Positions 19,274 through 29,519 of a DNA stretch of 64,000 bases are shown piece by piece (the first letter of the stretch is position 1; the number at the start of each line of letters is the position of its first letter). The stretch covers positions 46,120 through 110,119 of the forward strand of contig NZ_JAGFUX010000008.1 of NCBI RefSeq assembly GCF_017601095.1, written 5' to 3'. A program made the translations under genes and the position numbers. The notes beneath the pieces are model-generated. The model made no database searches. It saw only the letters and a list, made by a program, of their open reading frames with translations, and was not told where the DNA came from. This DNA is from Streptococcus suis (GTDB lineage Bacteria > Bacillota > Bacilli > Lactobacillales > Streptococcaceae).

Positions 19274-20478
19274 TAGATCTCCCTTAGTTTCAAATAGTTT
19301 CTAAAATTGGTCAAGGACCACAGTAAATTAAACAAGACTAATCCGCTGGACAGGTAAAATACCCAGTCATAGCCCAAATTTGCAGCCACTGACGACCCCA
19401 TCATGGGTCCTACAACAGAACCTAGATTGTTAAAAATCTGGTTATAGGAAAAGATTCTGGAAATCCCTTCTTTTGGTGTCAGTTTGGTCAATAGCGAATT
19501 GACCGAAGGCAAGAGGGCGCCAGTCCCAAAGCCATAGAGAAACCGCAAAAGACCAAGTTGGAAGGGATTTTGAGCAAAGGCGCATAAAATGTTGATGAGT
19601 AGGCTATAGACCAAGGCTAGTAACAATAGTCTATGATTACCAATCTTATCACCTATCTTCCCAAGATAACCTGAAGTCACTAGCGATGCCATACCAGGTA
19701 AGGAAATGATAAAACCAGCCACAAAGAGTAGATTATCTGTCTGCCCCAAATGCCGCACATAAAGGGTCAAAATTGGCACCACAGCTTGAGCCGCAGCAAT
19801 GATGACCATCGAGGTCACAAAGAGTCCAACCAACATCTGCCTATCTTTGACCTGTGCAAAGACCTCTTGAACGGACATAGCATCACCTTTTTTGACAGGG
19901 ACAAAATCTTCACGAATATAGAATACTGTCAGTACAACCACCAGAGCATAGAGCAGACCAACCAGCAGAAAGACATTGTGGACACCAAACATCTCCGCCA
20001 GAATACCTCCTAGCGTTGGTCCAATCAAGTTTCCCGCTACTGCCCCGGTTGACAAGGTCCCTAGGGCATAGCCTGTTTTGTCCTTGGGCACCTGACTAGC
20101 AATCAAGGCCGTCGCATTGGGAATATAACCCGTAAAGACACCGTTCAAGACCCGCAGGACAATCAGCCAAAAGACATTAGGCACAAAGGCCATGCCTCCC
20201 ATAGTAAAAATCATGGCAAAGGCCGCCCGCACCATCATGGGCTTGCGACCGTATCGATCTGCCAAACTACCCCAGATAGGAGCCATAACCGCTGCCGCAA
20301 AGGCATTGGCCGAAACCGCCAAGCCTGCATAGTATTCCACCTGACCAGCTCCCACTCCCAGCTCCTCCACGAAGACCGAGATAAAGGGCATGACAAGGGT
20401 AAAGCTAACTCCAGTCAAAAAGTTACCCAGCCAAGCCACCTTCAGATTCTGCTGCCAAATTCGACTACCCTCGTCCAT
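19273..20478 (-). CDS. pmrA: MFS multidrug efflux transporter, PmrA type
   Basis: The 401-residue protein has twelve predicted membrane helices, the MFS motif [14 protein letters not shown] and motif C-like [19 protein letters not shown], as in proton-driven drug antiporters. Sequence and position (coaE-pmrA-rpmG) match pneumococcal PmrA, linked to fluoroquinolone efflux. Its start overlaps the end of coaE by 14 bases. Drug specificity here is inferred. Confidence 0.9.
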   Translation of the reverse strand: MDEGSRIWQQNLKVAWLGNFLTGVSFTLVMPFISVFVEELGVGAGQVEYYAGLAVSANAFAAAVMAPIWGSLADRYGRKPMMVRAAFAMIFTMGGMAFVPNVFWLIVLRVLNGVFTGYIPNATALIASQVPKDKTGYALGTLSTGAVAGNLIGPTLGGILAEMFGVHNVFLLVGLLYALVVVLTVFYIREDFVPVKKGDAMSVQEVFAQVKDRQMLVGLFVTSMVIIAAAQAVVPILTLYVRHLGQTDNLLFVAGFIISLPGMASLVTSGYLGKIGDKIGNHRLLLLALVYSLLINILCAFAQNPFQLGLLRFLYGFGTGALLPSVNSLLTKLTPKEGISRIFSYNQIFNNLGSVVGPMMGSSVAANLGYDWVFYLSSGLVLFNLLWSLTNFRNYLKLREI

Positions 20479-21067
20479 CCTTCATTTCCTCCAAACCTTT
20501 GGCCACCTGCATCAAGGTCGCCTCCACTGCTCCGCTATTGTCAATCACAAACTGGGCCTTGCTCCGCTTTTCCTCTAAAGAAAGCTGAGCAGCCAGCCGA
20601 TTTTCTGCTTCTTGAACAGATAAACTATTGCGTTTTATAAGCCGTTCCAACTGCTGCGCTCGATCGACATAGACCAGCCAGACTTCATCTACTTCCCCAC
20701 TATAATCCGCCTCGTAGAGCAGGGGAATATCCATGAAAACAACATCCTCAGTCTGCTTGAGAGCATCCCTTCTGGCCAGCAACTCCTGCCTGATAATCTG
20801 GTCTTGCAAGACTGATAAACGAGCCCGCAACTTGCTATTCGCAAAAACAGCTTGACCCAGCTTAACCCTATCTAAATTTCCATCTGCCGATAAGATGTCT
20901 TGACCAAACTCTTTCAGCAAAACCTGGTAGAGCTTGCCACCCTTGGCCTGTAATTCATGAACAACCGCATCCGCATCAATGACTGGATAACCTTGTTCTC
21001 TCAGAAAAGCTGTAACTGTTGATTTTCCAGAGGCGATGCCACCTGTTATTCCGATAACTTTAGCCAT
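20465..21067 (-). CDS. coaE: Dephospho-CoA kinase
   Basis: The 200-residue P-loop kinase begins with [13 protein letters not shown]. It retains the DAD motif ([11 protein letters not shown]) and the IPLLYE segment of CoaE. It phosphorylates dephospho-CoA in the last step of coenzyme A synthesis. It overlaps mutM by eight bases and pmrA by fourteen, so the three are translationally coupled. Confidence 0.96.
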   Translation of the reverse strand: MAKVIGITGGIASGKSTVTAFLREQGYPVIDADAVVHELQAKGGKLYQVLLKEFGQDILSADGNLDRVKLGQAVFANSKLRARLSVLQDQIIRQELLARRDALKQTEDVVFMDIPLLYEADYSGEVDEVWLVYVDRAQQLERLIKRNSLSVQEAENRLAAQLSLEEKRSKAQFVIDNSGAVEATLMQVAKGLEEMKDGRG

Positions 21068-21887
21068 TTTTCACCTGACACTTGGGACAGAAATGTGTCC
21101 CCCGTCCGCCCAACTGGATTTTGACAATCTCTGTCTGGCAACGGGGACAGGCCTGCCCTGTCTTTCCGTAAACTTGTAAATAATCCTGCATGGTCCCATC
21201 CATGCCCAAGGTATTTTTATAGGTCCGAATGGTTGAGCCACCTTTTTCAATTCCTAGTTGCAAGACTTCGATGGTGGCTTGACGGAGGCTAGCTACCTGC
21301 TCTGCTACTAACTGACAACTGACTTGAGCAGGGTGGACTTGAGCTCTAAACAGGACCTCATCGACATAGATATTGCCCAAACCAGCAACTAAAGACTGGT
21401 CCAAAAGATGTGTCTTAATGGGCCTTTTCGACTTGGCTAACTTGACTGCAAATTCTTTTAAGTCAAAATCCGCTTCCGTCGGCTCAGGACCAATTTTTCG
21501 ACTGAGAAAATAGGCATCCACATCTGCCTTGCCCAGCAGTTCCATTGTGCCAAACTTGCGGACATCCTGATAAACCAAGGTTGAATCGTCCGTAAAGGTG
21601 AAAAAGGCATGAAAGTGCTTGTTGGCAGGCACCTGGTCAGGAAAGAAATTATACTTACCTTCCATCCGCAAGTGGGAAATGAGGACATGATCCGTCAGGT
21701 AAATCAAGAGATACTTACCCCGACGATCCACATCCACAATCTCCTGACCAAGCAAGTCCTGACAGAAGATATCCACACCAGTCTTAATCATAGGGGCATA
21801 GGTTACTTCTACCTTGGAAATAACCTTACCTCTGACTAGCCGATTCAAACCACGACGAACCGTCTCAACCTCAGGTAATTCGGGCAT
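21060..21887 (-). CDS. mutM: Formamidopyrimidine-DNA glycosylase
   Basis: The 275-residue enzyme removes oxidised purines such as 8-oxoguanine. The mature N-terminus [12 protein letters not shown] supplies the catalytic Pro; a C-terminal zinc finger CPRC...CPKC follows. ATG 21887 is required because Pro must be residue 2, and it has a GAGGAT site; the longer reading frame adds five residues that would block catalysis. Confidence 0.97.
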   Translation of the reverse strand: MPELPEVETVRRGLNRLVRGKVISKVEVTYAPMIKTGVDIFCQDLLGQEIVDVDRRGKYLLIYLTDHVLISHLRMEGKYNFFPDQVPANKHFHAFFTFTDDSTLVYQDVRKFGTMELLGKADVDAYFLSRKIGPEPTEADFDLKEFAVKLAKSKRPIKTHLLDQSLVAGLGNIYVDEVLFRAQVHPAQVSCQLVAEQVASLRQATIEVLQLGIEKGGSTIRTYKNTLGMDGTMQDYLQVYGKTGQACPRCQTEIVKIQLGGRGTHFCPKCQVKNG

Positions 21888-21943
21888 ACTTATCCTCCTC
21901 ACAGAAATTGCTGAGCTCAGCCCAGCAATCTACTTTAACATTC

Positions 21944-22843
21944 TTAATACTCTTTCTCATTATAGCCAAAGTCGGCGAGGTCTAGTTTTTTGTCACGCCA
22001 GTTTTTCTTAACCTTGACCCAGGTTTCGAGGAAGACTTTGTCGCCCAACATCAATTCAATATCACGGCGGGCCATGGAGCCGATTTTCTTGAGCATAGCT
22101 CCTTGCTTGCCAATGATAATACCTTTCTGGCTATCACGCTCCACCATAATCGTCGCACGAATGTGGACCTTGTCGGTAAATTCATCGCGTTTCATAGATT
22201 CGATGACAACTGCCACAGAGTGCGGAATTTCCTCACGAGTCAGGTGTAAAACCTTCTCCCGAATCATCTCAGACACCAAGAAACGTTCTGGGTGGTCGGT
22301 AATCTGGTCTGCTGGGAAATACTGGAAACCTTCGTCCAGATTTTCTTTTAGAATTTCCATGAGGCGATTGACATTGTTGCCCTGCGTGGCAGAAATGGGC
22401 ACAATTTCCTTGAAGTCCAACTGTTGACGGAAATCATCAATCTGCTCCAAGAGTTGATCTGGGTGTACCTTGTCAATCTTATTGACAACGAGGATAACTG
22501 GAACCTTGGCTTGTTTGAGGCGTTCCATTATCATGTCGTCACCCTTGCCTCTTTTTTCATCGGCTGGCACCATAAAGAGCACCGTATCCACTTCACGAAG
22601 GGTGCTATAGGCAGACTCCACCATGAAATCCCCCAAAGCTGTCTTGGGCTTGTGAATTCCCGGCGTATCAATGAAGACAATCTGCTCTTCTTCAGTTGTA
22701 TAAATCCCCATAATCTTGTTACGGGTTGTTTGAGCCTTATCGCTCATGATGGCAATTTTCTGCCCCATTACATAGTTGAGAAAGGTTGATTTCCCAACGT
22801 TTGGACGACCTAAAATCGCCACAAAACCTGACTTAAATGTCAT
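21944..22843 (-). CDS. era: GTPase Era
   Basis: The 299-residue protein has the GTP motifs GRPNVGKST (G1), DTPGIHKPK (G3) and NKID (G4), and a C-terminal KH RNA-binding domain with [13 protein letters not shown]. It assists 16S rRNA maturation and 30S assembly. It follows dgkA and ybeY. Confidence 0.97.
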   Translation of the reverse strand: MTFKSGFVAILGRPNVGKSTFLNYVMGQKIAIMSDKAQTTRNKIMGIYTTEEEQIVFIDTPGIHKPKTALGDFMVESAYSTLREVDTVLFMVPADEKRGKGDDMIMERLKQAKVPVILVVNKIDKVHPDQLLEQIDDFRQQLDFKEIVPISATQGNNVNRLMEILKENLDEGFQYFPADQITDHPERFLVSEMIREKVLHLTREEIPHSVAVVIESMKRDEFTDKVHIRATIMVERDSQKGIIIGKQGAMLKKIGSMARRDIELMLGDKVFLETWVKVKKNWRDKKLDLADFGYNEKEY

Positions 22844-22860
22844 GATTTCTCCTTAACTCT

Positions 22861-23262
22861 TTAAAAAATCAATTCCCAAATTTTGGGAAGAAAAATCAAC
22901 AATCCAACTAAAACAGCAAAACCTGACACAAACAAAACAGCCCCTGCTGCCATGTCCTTAGCATTTTTTGCCAACATGGAAAAATGATAGTCTGACGCCA
23001 AATCCACTACATTTTCAATGGCGGAGTTGACAATTTCAAATGCGATGACCAGGCAGACACTCAACAGCAAGAAGAGCCATTCGGTCATGGACACCTGGAA
23101 AATCAGACCGGCAAGAATGACTAAAACGGCGGACACAAGATGTTTGCGCATGTTGCGTTCTTCCTTGAATGCCGTAAACAGACCGGTTGTAGCGAATTCT
23201 AAACTGGCCACCAAGTCCCGGTTCTTCCATTTTTTCTGTGATTTATTCTCTCGTAAGTCCAT
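22861..23262 (-). CDS. dgkA: Undecaprenol/diacylglycerol kinase
   Basis: The 133-residue protein has three membrane helices and the signature [16 protein letters not shown]. In Gram-positive bacteria this enzyme mainly phosphorylates undecaprenol, recycling the wall lipid carrier. It overlaps ybeY by 20 bases. Confidence 0.93.
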   Translation of the reverse strand: MDLRENKSQKKWKNRDLVASLEFATTGLFTAFKEERNMRKHLVSAVLVILAGLIFQVSMTEWLFLLLSVCLVIAFEIVNSAIENVVDLASDYHFSMLAKNAKDMAAGAVLFVSGFAVLVGLLIFLPKIWELIF

Positions 23263-23740
23263 AGGTCGTCAAAATTTCTTCTTGTAAACCAAACATTTCT
23301 GCTTCTTCTTCTGGCGTATAGTGATCAAAGCCATTGATATGCAGAAAACCATGTACTGCCAAAAAGCCCATTTCCCGCTCAAAACTATGGCCGTAATCAG
23401 CGGCCTGTTCTTGCGCCTTTTCAATGGAAATGAATAACTCACCGATATAAGCATCAAAGTCTTCCATCATTTCAGCCAAATCAGGATCATCCAACAAGTC
23501 TTCTTCATCAAAGAAAATCTCATTTTCAGGCTTATACTCAAGGCTGACCACATCTGTTGGGCGGTCGATTCCACGGTATTCCAAGTTGACCTCATGAACA
23601 CGCTCGTTATCCACAAAAGTCACAGCCATTTCCTTATTTTCTTTTCCGATTTTTTTAGCAGCGTATTGGAGCAAGTCTTGAATCTGTTCTTGCATCTCAA
23701 CGGATACTTGACCCGTCTCATCTGTCATTTCGATAAACAT
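23243..23740 (-). CDS. ybeY: Endoribonuclease YbeY
   Basis: The 165-residue protein carries the zinc-binding [11 protein letters not shown] motif of YbeY, which acts in 16S rRNA 3'-end processing and ribosome quality control. The GGGTG site precedes ATG 23740. It is the first gene of ybeY-dgkA-era. Confidence 0.96.
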   Translation of the reverse strand: MFIEMTDETGQVSVEMQEQIQDLLQYAAKKIGKENKEMAVTFVDNERVHEVNLEYRGIDRPTDVVSLEYKPENEIFFDEEDLLDDPDLAEMMEDFDAYIGELFISIEKAQEQAADYGHSFEREMGFLAVHGFLHINGFDHYTPEEEAEMFGLQEEILTTYGLTRE

Positions 23741-23871
23741 TGCGTCACCCTACTTTCTGGCTCTATTATAACACAAATTACCAAAAAGAGGCGAAATGCT
23801 CCACCAGCACATAGGCAATCCTCGAAATTTGTGGTAGACTTTTAGTATACTAATCGAAGGAGTTGAGGGAT

Positions 23872-24678
23872 TTGTCCAACCACCAGCACATCAGTTCGTT
23901 AATCGAAAGCAAACTCGACAGCATGACCAAGCTTGAAAAGATGATTGCTTCCTATTTTATCAACCTCGAAGAAAGCCCTGATCTTTCCTTGGAAAAAGTT
24001 CGTAGGGACCTTCATGTCTCTGCTTCTGCCCTGACCCGCTTTGCAAAAAAATGCGGTTTTTCAGGCTACCGTGAATTTGTCTTTGAATACCAAAACAATC
24101 AGCAGTACCTTGTTGAAAACTTTGAACATATCCAACGAAGTCTCACCAAGCGAGTCTTGATAGACTATGAGGAAATCCTCCACCTCACCAATAGCCTGGT
24201 AGATGAGGACCGATTGGAAGAAATTGCGACTCTGATTGACAAGAGCCAACGGGTTTATTTTTACGGAATCGGTAGTTCTGGCTTGGTTGCTATGGAAACC
24301 AAGACACGTTTTATGCGCTTGGGAGTGGTTTGTGATGCTGTGACAGATAGCAACAACCTCAAATGGACTACCAATATTTTAGATCCATCTTGTCTAGTGA
24401 TTGGCCTATCCCTTTCTGGTCAAACAGATGAAATCATTGACAATCTCCGGATTGCTGCCCAAAAAGGAGTCCCCACTGCCCTCCTTACCTCCCAGGCAGT
24501 CAAGATGGATCCTCCTATCGAACAAATTCCGGTTGCTTCCGTTCGGCACCTTAATTACGGCAACCGTATTTCCCCCCAAGTTCCGCTCCTCATCATGCTT
24601 GACATCCTCTATGCCTACTTTCATGCCATGGACAAGGACAAAAAAGAAACCATTTTCCAGCATACGATTGTTGAATAA
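23872..24678 (+). CDS. nanR: RpiR-family regulator, probable NanR of the sialic acid operon
   Basis: The 268-residue protein has an N-terminal HTH domain (about 1-77, with TKLEKMIASYFI and SASALTRFAKKCGFSGYREF). A C-terminal SIS sugar-phosphate-binding domain follows (YFYGIGSSGLVA, VIGLSLSGQTDEI). A TTG start at 23872 fits the AAGGAG site nine bases upstream; the alternative TTG at 23863 is directly against the site. It is convergent with the end of the nan operon, as in pneumococcus, where this regulator activates nan genes in response to N-acetylmannosamine-6-phosphate. Its own promoter is weak (TATACT -10). Confidence 0.85.
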   Translation: MSNHQHISSLIESKLDSMTKLEKMIASYFINLEESPDLSLEKVRRDLHVSASALTRFAKKCGFSGYREFVFEYQNNQQYLVENFEHIQRSLTKRVLIDYEEILHLTNSLVDEDRLEEIATLIDKSQRVYFYGIGSSGLVAMETKTRFMRLGVVCDAVTDSNNLKWTTNILDPSCLVIGLSLSGQTDEIIDNLRIAAQKGVPTALLTSQAVKMDPPIEQIPVASVRHLNYGNRISPQVPLLIMLDILYAYFHAMDKDKKETIFQHTIVE

Positions 24679-24720
24679 AAAAATCCCCGGCTCATCATCT
24701 GATGAGCCGGGAATTTTTTT
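24679..24720. terminator. Bidirectional terminator between nanR and the esterase gene
   Basis: The 12-bp stem CCCGGCTCATCA/TGATGAGCCGGG (24686-24697, 24700-24711) is flanked by A and T runs and serves both convergent units. Confidence 0.9.
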
Positions 24721-24732
24721 AGGAGAAGTTGG

Positions 24733-25701
24733 CTAATCTGTAAAAAACTGCGTTCCAAGTAAGTAATCAAAGACATAGTCATTGACTTTCACATGCATGG
24801 CATCATGGCCATAGTCCGGCATGATTTTCATTTCTCTTGGACCTGCGAGTCGGTTGTAAATGGCAAATTGAGTAGAAGGTGGACAGACACTATCCTCCAA
24901 GCCTGTCACCATAGCAACAGGACAGGAAATCAAATGCGCCAAGTTTTTCACATCGATATAAGACAAGGTCTGTAAAACCGCATCTTCTGTCTCGTGAAAT
25001 GGATCAGAAAACTTGAAATATCGGAAAAGTTCATCATAGGCCTCACTATGATTACCTAATTCCAAAACCCGCTTAAAATCAGACAGAAATGGATAAATCG
25101 CCACCGTTTTTCCAATCCGTTGGTTTAGAGCTGCCGCAACCAAGGCCAAGGCTCCACCCTGAGATCCTCCGTAAGAAGCCAGACGCTTCTTGTCCACAAA
25201 GTCAAGGCTTGCAATAATTTCCACCAGTTGATAGACATCCAAGTAAACATCCTTGTAAAAGAGGTGGTCGGGACCCTGCAACATACCACGAATAACCTGG
25301 CCTTTGACAGTCATCCCATCAAAGCGGCCGTGGTCCTGAGAATGCCCCGCCTGGCCTCGAACATCCATGGCAACAACACCAAATCCCGCTGCGACAAACT
25401 TAAGTAACTCTGTCCAATCAGGACCTTGTCCTTGGTAACCATGGAAGTAAAAGAGAACGGGGACAGGCTGATTAGACTTAGGAAAGAGGCATTTAGCAAA
25501 TACCTTGGAACCATTGGTCCCTTCAAACCACAAGCTAGAACAAGTTACCTGATCTAGGCCACACTCCTTGTCCACAAATTGATGAACAGGCAAGCCTTCT
25601 AGCTTATCTTTTTCAGCCCGCCAAAACTGATCAAAGTCTTCTGGTATCTCATGGCGACCTCGGTAGTCCTGCATCTCCTGCAGGGACATTGTATCAATCA
25701 T
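24733..25701 (-). CDS. Acetyl xylan esterase (AXE1) family carbohydrate esterase
   Basis: The 322-residue alpha/beta hydrolase has the nucleophile elbow YGGSQGG, the RGQAGHSQDHG segment and a late catalytic DYGHDAMH, as in CE7 cephalosporin-C/acetyl-xylan deacetylases. It has no signal peptide, so it is cytosolic. As the last gene of the sialic acid operon it most likely deacetylates imported O-acetylated sugars, but this role is inferred from position. ATG 25701 has an AGGAGG site. Confidence 0.85.
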   Translation of the reverse strand: MIDTMSLQEMQDYRGRHEIPEDFDQFWRAEKDKLEGLPVHQFVDKECGLDQVTCSSLWFEGTNGSKVFAKCLFPKSNQPVPVLFYFHGYQGQGPDWTELLKFVAAGFGVVAMDVRGQAGHSQDHGRFDGMTVKGQVIRGMLQGPDHLFYKDVYLDVYQLVEIIASLDFVDKKRLASYGGSQGGALALVAAALNQRIGKTVAIYPFLSDFKRVLELGNHSEAYDELFRYFKFSDPFHETEDAVLQTLSYIDVKNLAHLISCPVAMVTGLEDSVCPPSTQFAIYNRLAGPREMKIMPDYGHDAMHVKVNDYVFDYLLGTQFFTD

Positions 25702-25709
25702 AGCTCCTC

Positions 25710-26600
25710 CTAACTCAGACCTTGCTTTTGTTGGAAGTGATAAAAGGCACCCAGCATACCAGCTGCATTCTCATGCTCTGCAAAGGCAAGTCTGGTCTTG
25801 TCTGCTAGGCTAGAAACCAAGTTTTTCTTAAGTGCTGCCTGGATTTTCTCAAAGAGATAATCCTTTTGCGCCATAATACCACCACCAAGAATGACCACTT
25901 CTGGATTGGCTACATAGCAGATATTGGCAATACCTTGACCAAGATAGTTGACCATACGGTCAATGGCAGCAATACAGTGGGCATCTCCTGCCTTGGCTGC
26001 CTGGAAAATCTTATAGCCATTCCAGTCTGCTGAATCCTGATTATGTAAACGAGCCACTTCTTGGACAAGAGCCGTCGTTGAAGCCAGGTCTTGGAAAGCC
26101 CCATCTGAAAGGTGGAGATAGCCGACCTCACAAGCCGAATTACTAAAGCCATGGAAGATTTGACCATCCACTAACAAGCAACCTCCAATGCCCGTTCCAA
26201 TGGTCAAGCAAACGGAAATCCGACTACCTTGACCAGCGCCTGAAATCCCTTCAGCCAGCCCTGCACAGTTGACATCATTTTCAATCTCGCAAGGAAGACC
26301 CAAAGCTGTTTCTATTTCAGACTTAAACTGAGTACCAGCATAGTTTGGAATTTGTGGCCCTGAATAGAAAATCTCTCCTTTGTCAGGGTCAACCATCCCA
26401 GCCGAAGAAATGGCTACTCCAGAAAGGGGGGCTTGGGCATGAAAATCTTCCACAAGTTTTTTGACTGTCGCTAGGATATGGGGACCACCCTTGTGGGCTT
26501 CTGTGTCTATCTTATAACTTTCCAGGATCTGACCTGCTTCATCTAGGCGGCCGTATTTAATCTGAGTTCCACCAATATCAATGGCAAGATAGGTTTTCAT
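25710..26600 (-). CDS. nanK: ROK-family kinase, probable N-acetylmannosamine kinase
   Basis: The 296-residue protein has the ATP-binding IDIGGTQIKYG, the sugar-binding ENDVNCAGLAE and GTGIGGCLLVDG. It lacks the Cys-rich zinc motif seen in many ROK members. Position directly after nanA supports phosphorylation of ManNAc to ManNAc-6-P, the substrate of NanE. ATG 26600 is chosen for its AGGAGG site. Confidence 0.88.
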   Translation of the reverse strand: MKTYLAIDIGGTQIKYGRLDEAGQILESYKIDTEAHKGGPHILATVKKLVEDFHAQAPLSGVAISSAGMVDPDKGEIFYSGPQIPNYAGTQFKSEIETALGLPCEIENDVNCAGLAEGISGAGQGSRISVCLTIGTGIGGCLLVDGQIFHGFSNSACEVGYLHLSDGAFQDLASTTALVQEVARLHNQDSADWNGYKIFQAAKAGDAHCIAAIDRMVNYLGQGIANICYVANPEVVILGGGIMAQKDYLFEKIQAALKKNLVSSLADKTRLAFAEHENAAGMLGAFYHFQQKQGLS

Positions 26601-26609
26601 AGACACCTC

Positions 26610-27530
26610 CTAGGCACCAAATCTTTCCTTAGCATCGCGAATGGCCTGAGCCGCTTCTTGAGCAATAATCAAATCTGCTTCTGTTAAGGCAGTTAGAGGT
26701 TCCCGAACAGAACCAATATCCAAGCCATCATTGATACGGATGACTTCCTTGATGACAGCGTACATATGACCCTGACCGGATACCAGTTTTCCGATGATGG
26801 TATTAATGGTTGCCTGTAATTGACGGGCTGTTTCCAAGTCCTTGTCCGCAATCAATTGGTTCAAACACAGGAAGAGTTCTGGCATAGCACCATAGGTACC
26901 ACCAATTCCTCCTTTAGCCCCCATAAGGCGACCACCTAAGAATTGCTCATCTGGACCATTGAATACCACATAGTCCTCGCCACCAAGTGTTACAAAGGTA
27001 TCAATATCCTGAACCGGCATAGAGGAATTTTTCACCCCAACTACACGTGGATTTTTCAACATTTCCTTATAGAGACTTGGTGTCAAAGACACACCTGCCA
27101 GTTGCGGAATATTGTAGATGATGAAATCGGTGTTTGGTGCAGCTGCACTAATGCCGTTCCAGTAAGCTGCGATGCTGTACTCAGGCAAACGGAAATAAAT
27201 CGGTGGAATAGCTGCAATAGCATCGACACCCAATTCTTCCGAATGACGCGCTAGCTCCACGCTGTCCTTCAAATTGTTGCAGGCCACATGGTTGATGATG
27301 GTCAATTTACCCTTGGCAACTTCCATGACCGCTTCAAGAATTTGCTTGCGGTCTGCCACACTTTGGTAAATGCATTCACCAGATGAACCATTGACATAAA
27401 GCCCTTGAACACCCTTGTCAATGAAATACTGGGTCAAAGCCCGAACACGTTCCGAAGAGACTTCACCATTTTCATCATAACAAGCATAAAACGCTGGGAT
27501 GATTCCATGATATTTTTCTAAGTTTTTCAT
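26610..27530 (-). CDS. nanA: N-acetylneuraminate lyase
   Basis: The 306-residue TIM-barrel protein of the DHDPS/NAL family shows the GSSGEC substrate loop (YVNGSSGECIY), the Tyr in YNIPQLAG and the Schiff-base Lys in VVGVKNSS. It splits sialic acid into ManNAc and pyruvate in the cytosol. It lies between the DUF624 gene and nanK. Confidence 0.95.
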   Translation of the reverse strand: MKNLEKYHGIIPAFYACYDENGEVSSERVRALTQYFIDKGVQGLYVNGSSGECIYQSVADRKQILEAVMEVAKGKLTIINHVACNNLKDSVELARHSEELGVDAIAAIPPIYFRLPEYSIAAYWNGISAAAPNTDFIIYNIPQLAGVSLTPSLYKEMLKNPRVVGVKNSSMPVQDIDTFVTLGGEDYVVFNGPDEQFLGGRLMGAKGGIGGTYGAMPELFLCLNQLIADKDLETARQLQATINTIIGKLVSGQGHMYAVIKEVIRINDGLDIGSVREPLTALTEADLIIAQEAAQAIRDAKERFGA

Positions 27531-27549
27531 TCAAAAACCTTTCATTCAA

Positions 27550-28179
27550 CTATTTTTTATGCAAAGCAAGTAAAAAGAGATAGAGTAAACCAGCATAGCC
27601 AATGGTGCCCAACAAGGATAGGACCAGCAAGAGACTAAATCCAGACCACAAGGCTAGAAGGACCAGAACAACTTGAACCAGAACAACTAACAGGGTCAAG
27701 GATAGACGGACCCCAACCAGCAAGCCAGCATGCACCAAGATTTCTTTCAGAGACCGATTCATTTCCCCAGCCAAAGGATAGGCATATAGAAAGAGCAGGC
27801 GACTGAAAACAAACACTGCAACACAGATGACTTTAAAAACTTCGAAAACTGGTGCTTGCATGTCCCGAACTAGATAGAAATCACCGAGACTAAAGAGGAG
27901 TAAAACAAGGTCCATCCCACCAAGCAACAAACCTACTTTCCACTTGGTTTTGGCATGGCTCATAAAAGCTTTTACTGCCGCAATTTTTCCCTCCTGTCTC
28001 AATTGATCTAGACTAGCAACTAGGCTGATTTGGGCAATCCCAAAGGTAACAATTGGAAGAGCCGTCAGGACAAACAGCAGGTTCAAGACTAGAACAGTCC
28101 ATACCTTTTCAGCCAACTGCCAGACTGGATGTTCCACATCAAATAAAGATTTCCATGCTGTTTGAACCTGTTTGTGCAT
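27550..28179 (-). CDS. DUF624 (YesL-type) membrane protein
   Basis: The 209-residue protein has about five hydrophobic helices and the N-terminal NLLFVLTALPIVTFG stretch typical of the YesL/DUF624 family. These proteins sit in carbohydrate uptake operons next to ABC permeases; the molecular role is unknown. Its place between yhcH and nanA suggests a function in sialic acid uptake. Confidence 0.8.
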   Translation of the reverse strand: MHKQVQTAWKSLFDVEHPVWQLAEKVWTVLVLNLLFVLTALPIVTFGIAQISLVASLDQLRQEGKIAAVKAFMSHAKTKWKVGLLLGGMDLVLLLFSLGDFYLVRDMQAPVFEVFKVICVAVFVFSRLLFLYAYPLAGEMNRSLKEILVHAGLLVGVRLSLTLLVVLVQVVLVLLALWSGFSLLLVLSLLGTIGYAGLLYLFLLALHKK

Positions 28180-28196
28180 GACCGAGCTCCTTCTAC

Positions 28197-28646
28197 TTAC
28201 TTCATTAAAATTTTAAACACTAATTTTTTGACCTCTTGGTCCTGACCCATAAATTGGTTAGGTTGGTGCAGTTCCTGTGGAAAACACAAGAGAAAATGAT
28301 GACCATCCAAGATGAAATCCACCCTGTCTTCAATAGAAGTAAAACCGATGTCTCCCTCTTCTTTAAAAGTTGGATCAAGCGCTTCTTCAGAAGAATAAGA
28401 TATTTTTTCACTCCCCTCCAAAACCACATGCAAATCTGCATAGCGCTTGTGGTATTCAAAAATCGGGCTAGATTCCAAGGCTAACTGATTGTCCTGAAGA
28501 AAGAAGAATACCTGGTCTCCTTGACAATCATATCGCCCTGCTGCTAGTTGGTCAAAACCACCTTCGGCTAATCGATCCAAGGCCATATCTAAATTTGGAT
28601 CTAATCCCTTGTAGTGGAGGGCTTGATCGATTCGATCATAAATCAT
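28197..28646 (-). CDS. YhcH/YjgK/YiaL (NanQ-like) family protein
   Basis: The 149-residue cupin-fold protein has the E-YHKRYADLHVVLEG metal and substrate block and FPQELHQPN. Homologues occur in sialic acid operons; the E. coli member NanQ acts as a sialic acid anomerase. It lies directly after the ABC permeases. Confidence 0.85.
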   Translation of the reverse strand: MIYDRIDQALHYKGLDPNLDMALDRLAEGGFDQLAAGRYDCQGDQVFFFLQDNQLALESSPIFEYHKRYADLHVVLEGSEKISYSSEEALDPTFKEEGDIGFTSIEDRVDFILDGHHFLLCFPQELHQPNQFMGQDQEVKKLVFKILMK

Positions 28647-28675
28647 AGACTTTCTCCATTTTCTCTGCGGTTTTC

Positions 28676-29506
28676 CTACCCCTTCACCGCACCCATGGTA
28701 ATACCTTGGGTAAAGGATTTTTGGAAGACAAGGAAGACTGTAACAATAGGAACTGCAGCTAGGGCTGCACCCGCCATGATGACACCATAGTTGGTTGCCA
28801 TTTCAGCCTGCATGGTTGCAACTCCCAGCGAAATGGTCAAATTCTGACGTGATGTCAACATAACCAACTGCATAAAGTAGTCATTCCAAGAATTGATAAA
28901 TGTAAAGATGGCCAAGGCTGCAAAACCTGGTTTTACGATTGGGAAGGCAACATTCCAAAAGGTTGATACTTCACCACAACCGTCAATCTTTGCAGATTCT
29001 AAGAGCTCAGTTGGGATATTTTCAGAGAATTGCTTCATCAAGAAAACACCGAATGGCCAACCAACTAGTGGCAGAATAACCGCAGCTAGCGTATCATGAA
29101 TACCCATGAAATTGATAATTCGTACCAGGGGAACCAAGACAACCTGTTTAGGCAAGGCCATGGCTGCAATAAAGATTGAGAACAAAATCCGCTGTCCATA
29201 GAATCGTTTCTTAGCTAAGACATAACCTGCTAGAGAGGATGTTGAACAAACTAAGACCATGGTTGCTAATGAAATAAAGACTGAGTTCCCCAACCACTGC
29301 CAAGCTGGGTTTTGAACTGTCAATTTGGTGAAGTTTTCAAGCGTTGGCTGAGTTGGCCACCATTGCGGTGGAATGACAATTGTATGCGGTTGGGATTTGA
29401 ATGCCCCCGTCATTATCCAATAGAATGGGAAAATGAATAGAATGGTCAAGAGGAGCAAGATGATGGTTGTCAAAACCGAAAAGATAGAAATTGGTTTCTT
29501 TTTCAT
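28676..29506 (-). CDS. satC: Sialic acid ABC transporter permease (SatC-like)
   Basis: The 276-residue protein has six membrane helices and the EAA-type loop (ESAKIDGCGEVSTFWNVAFP), as in CUT1 sugar transporters (MalG type). It pairs with the SatB-like permease and the lipoprotein encoded upstream. No dedicated ATPase is in the operon, so the shared MsmK-type ATPase encoded elsewhere is probably used. AAGGAGG precedes the ATG. Confidence 0.9.
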   Translation of the reverse strand: MKKKPISIFSVLTTIILLLLTILFIFPFYWIMTGAFKSQPHTIVIPPQWWPTQPTLENFTKLTVQNPAWQWLGNSVFISLATMVLVCSTSSLAGYVLAKKRFYGQRILFSIFIAAMALPKQVVLVPLVRIINFMGIHDTLAAVILPLVGWPFGVFLMKQFSENIPTELLESAKIDGCGEVSTFWNVAFPIVKPGFAALAIFTFINSWNDYFMQLVMLTSRQNLTISLGVATMQAEMATNYGVIMAGAALAAVPIVTVFLVFQKSFTQGITMGAVKG

Positions 29507-29519
29507 AGCTTCCTCCTTT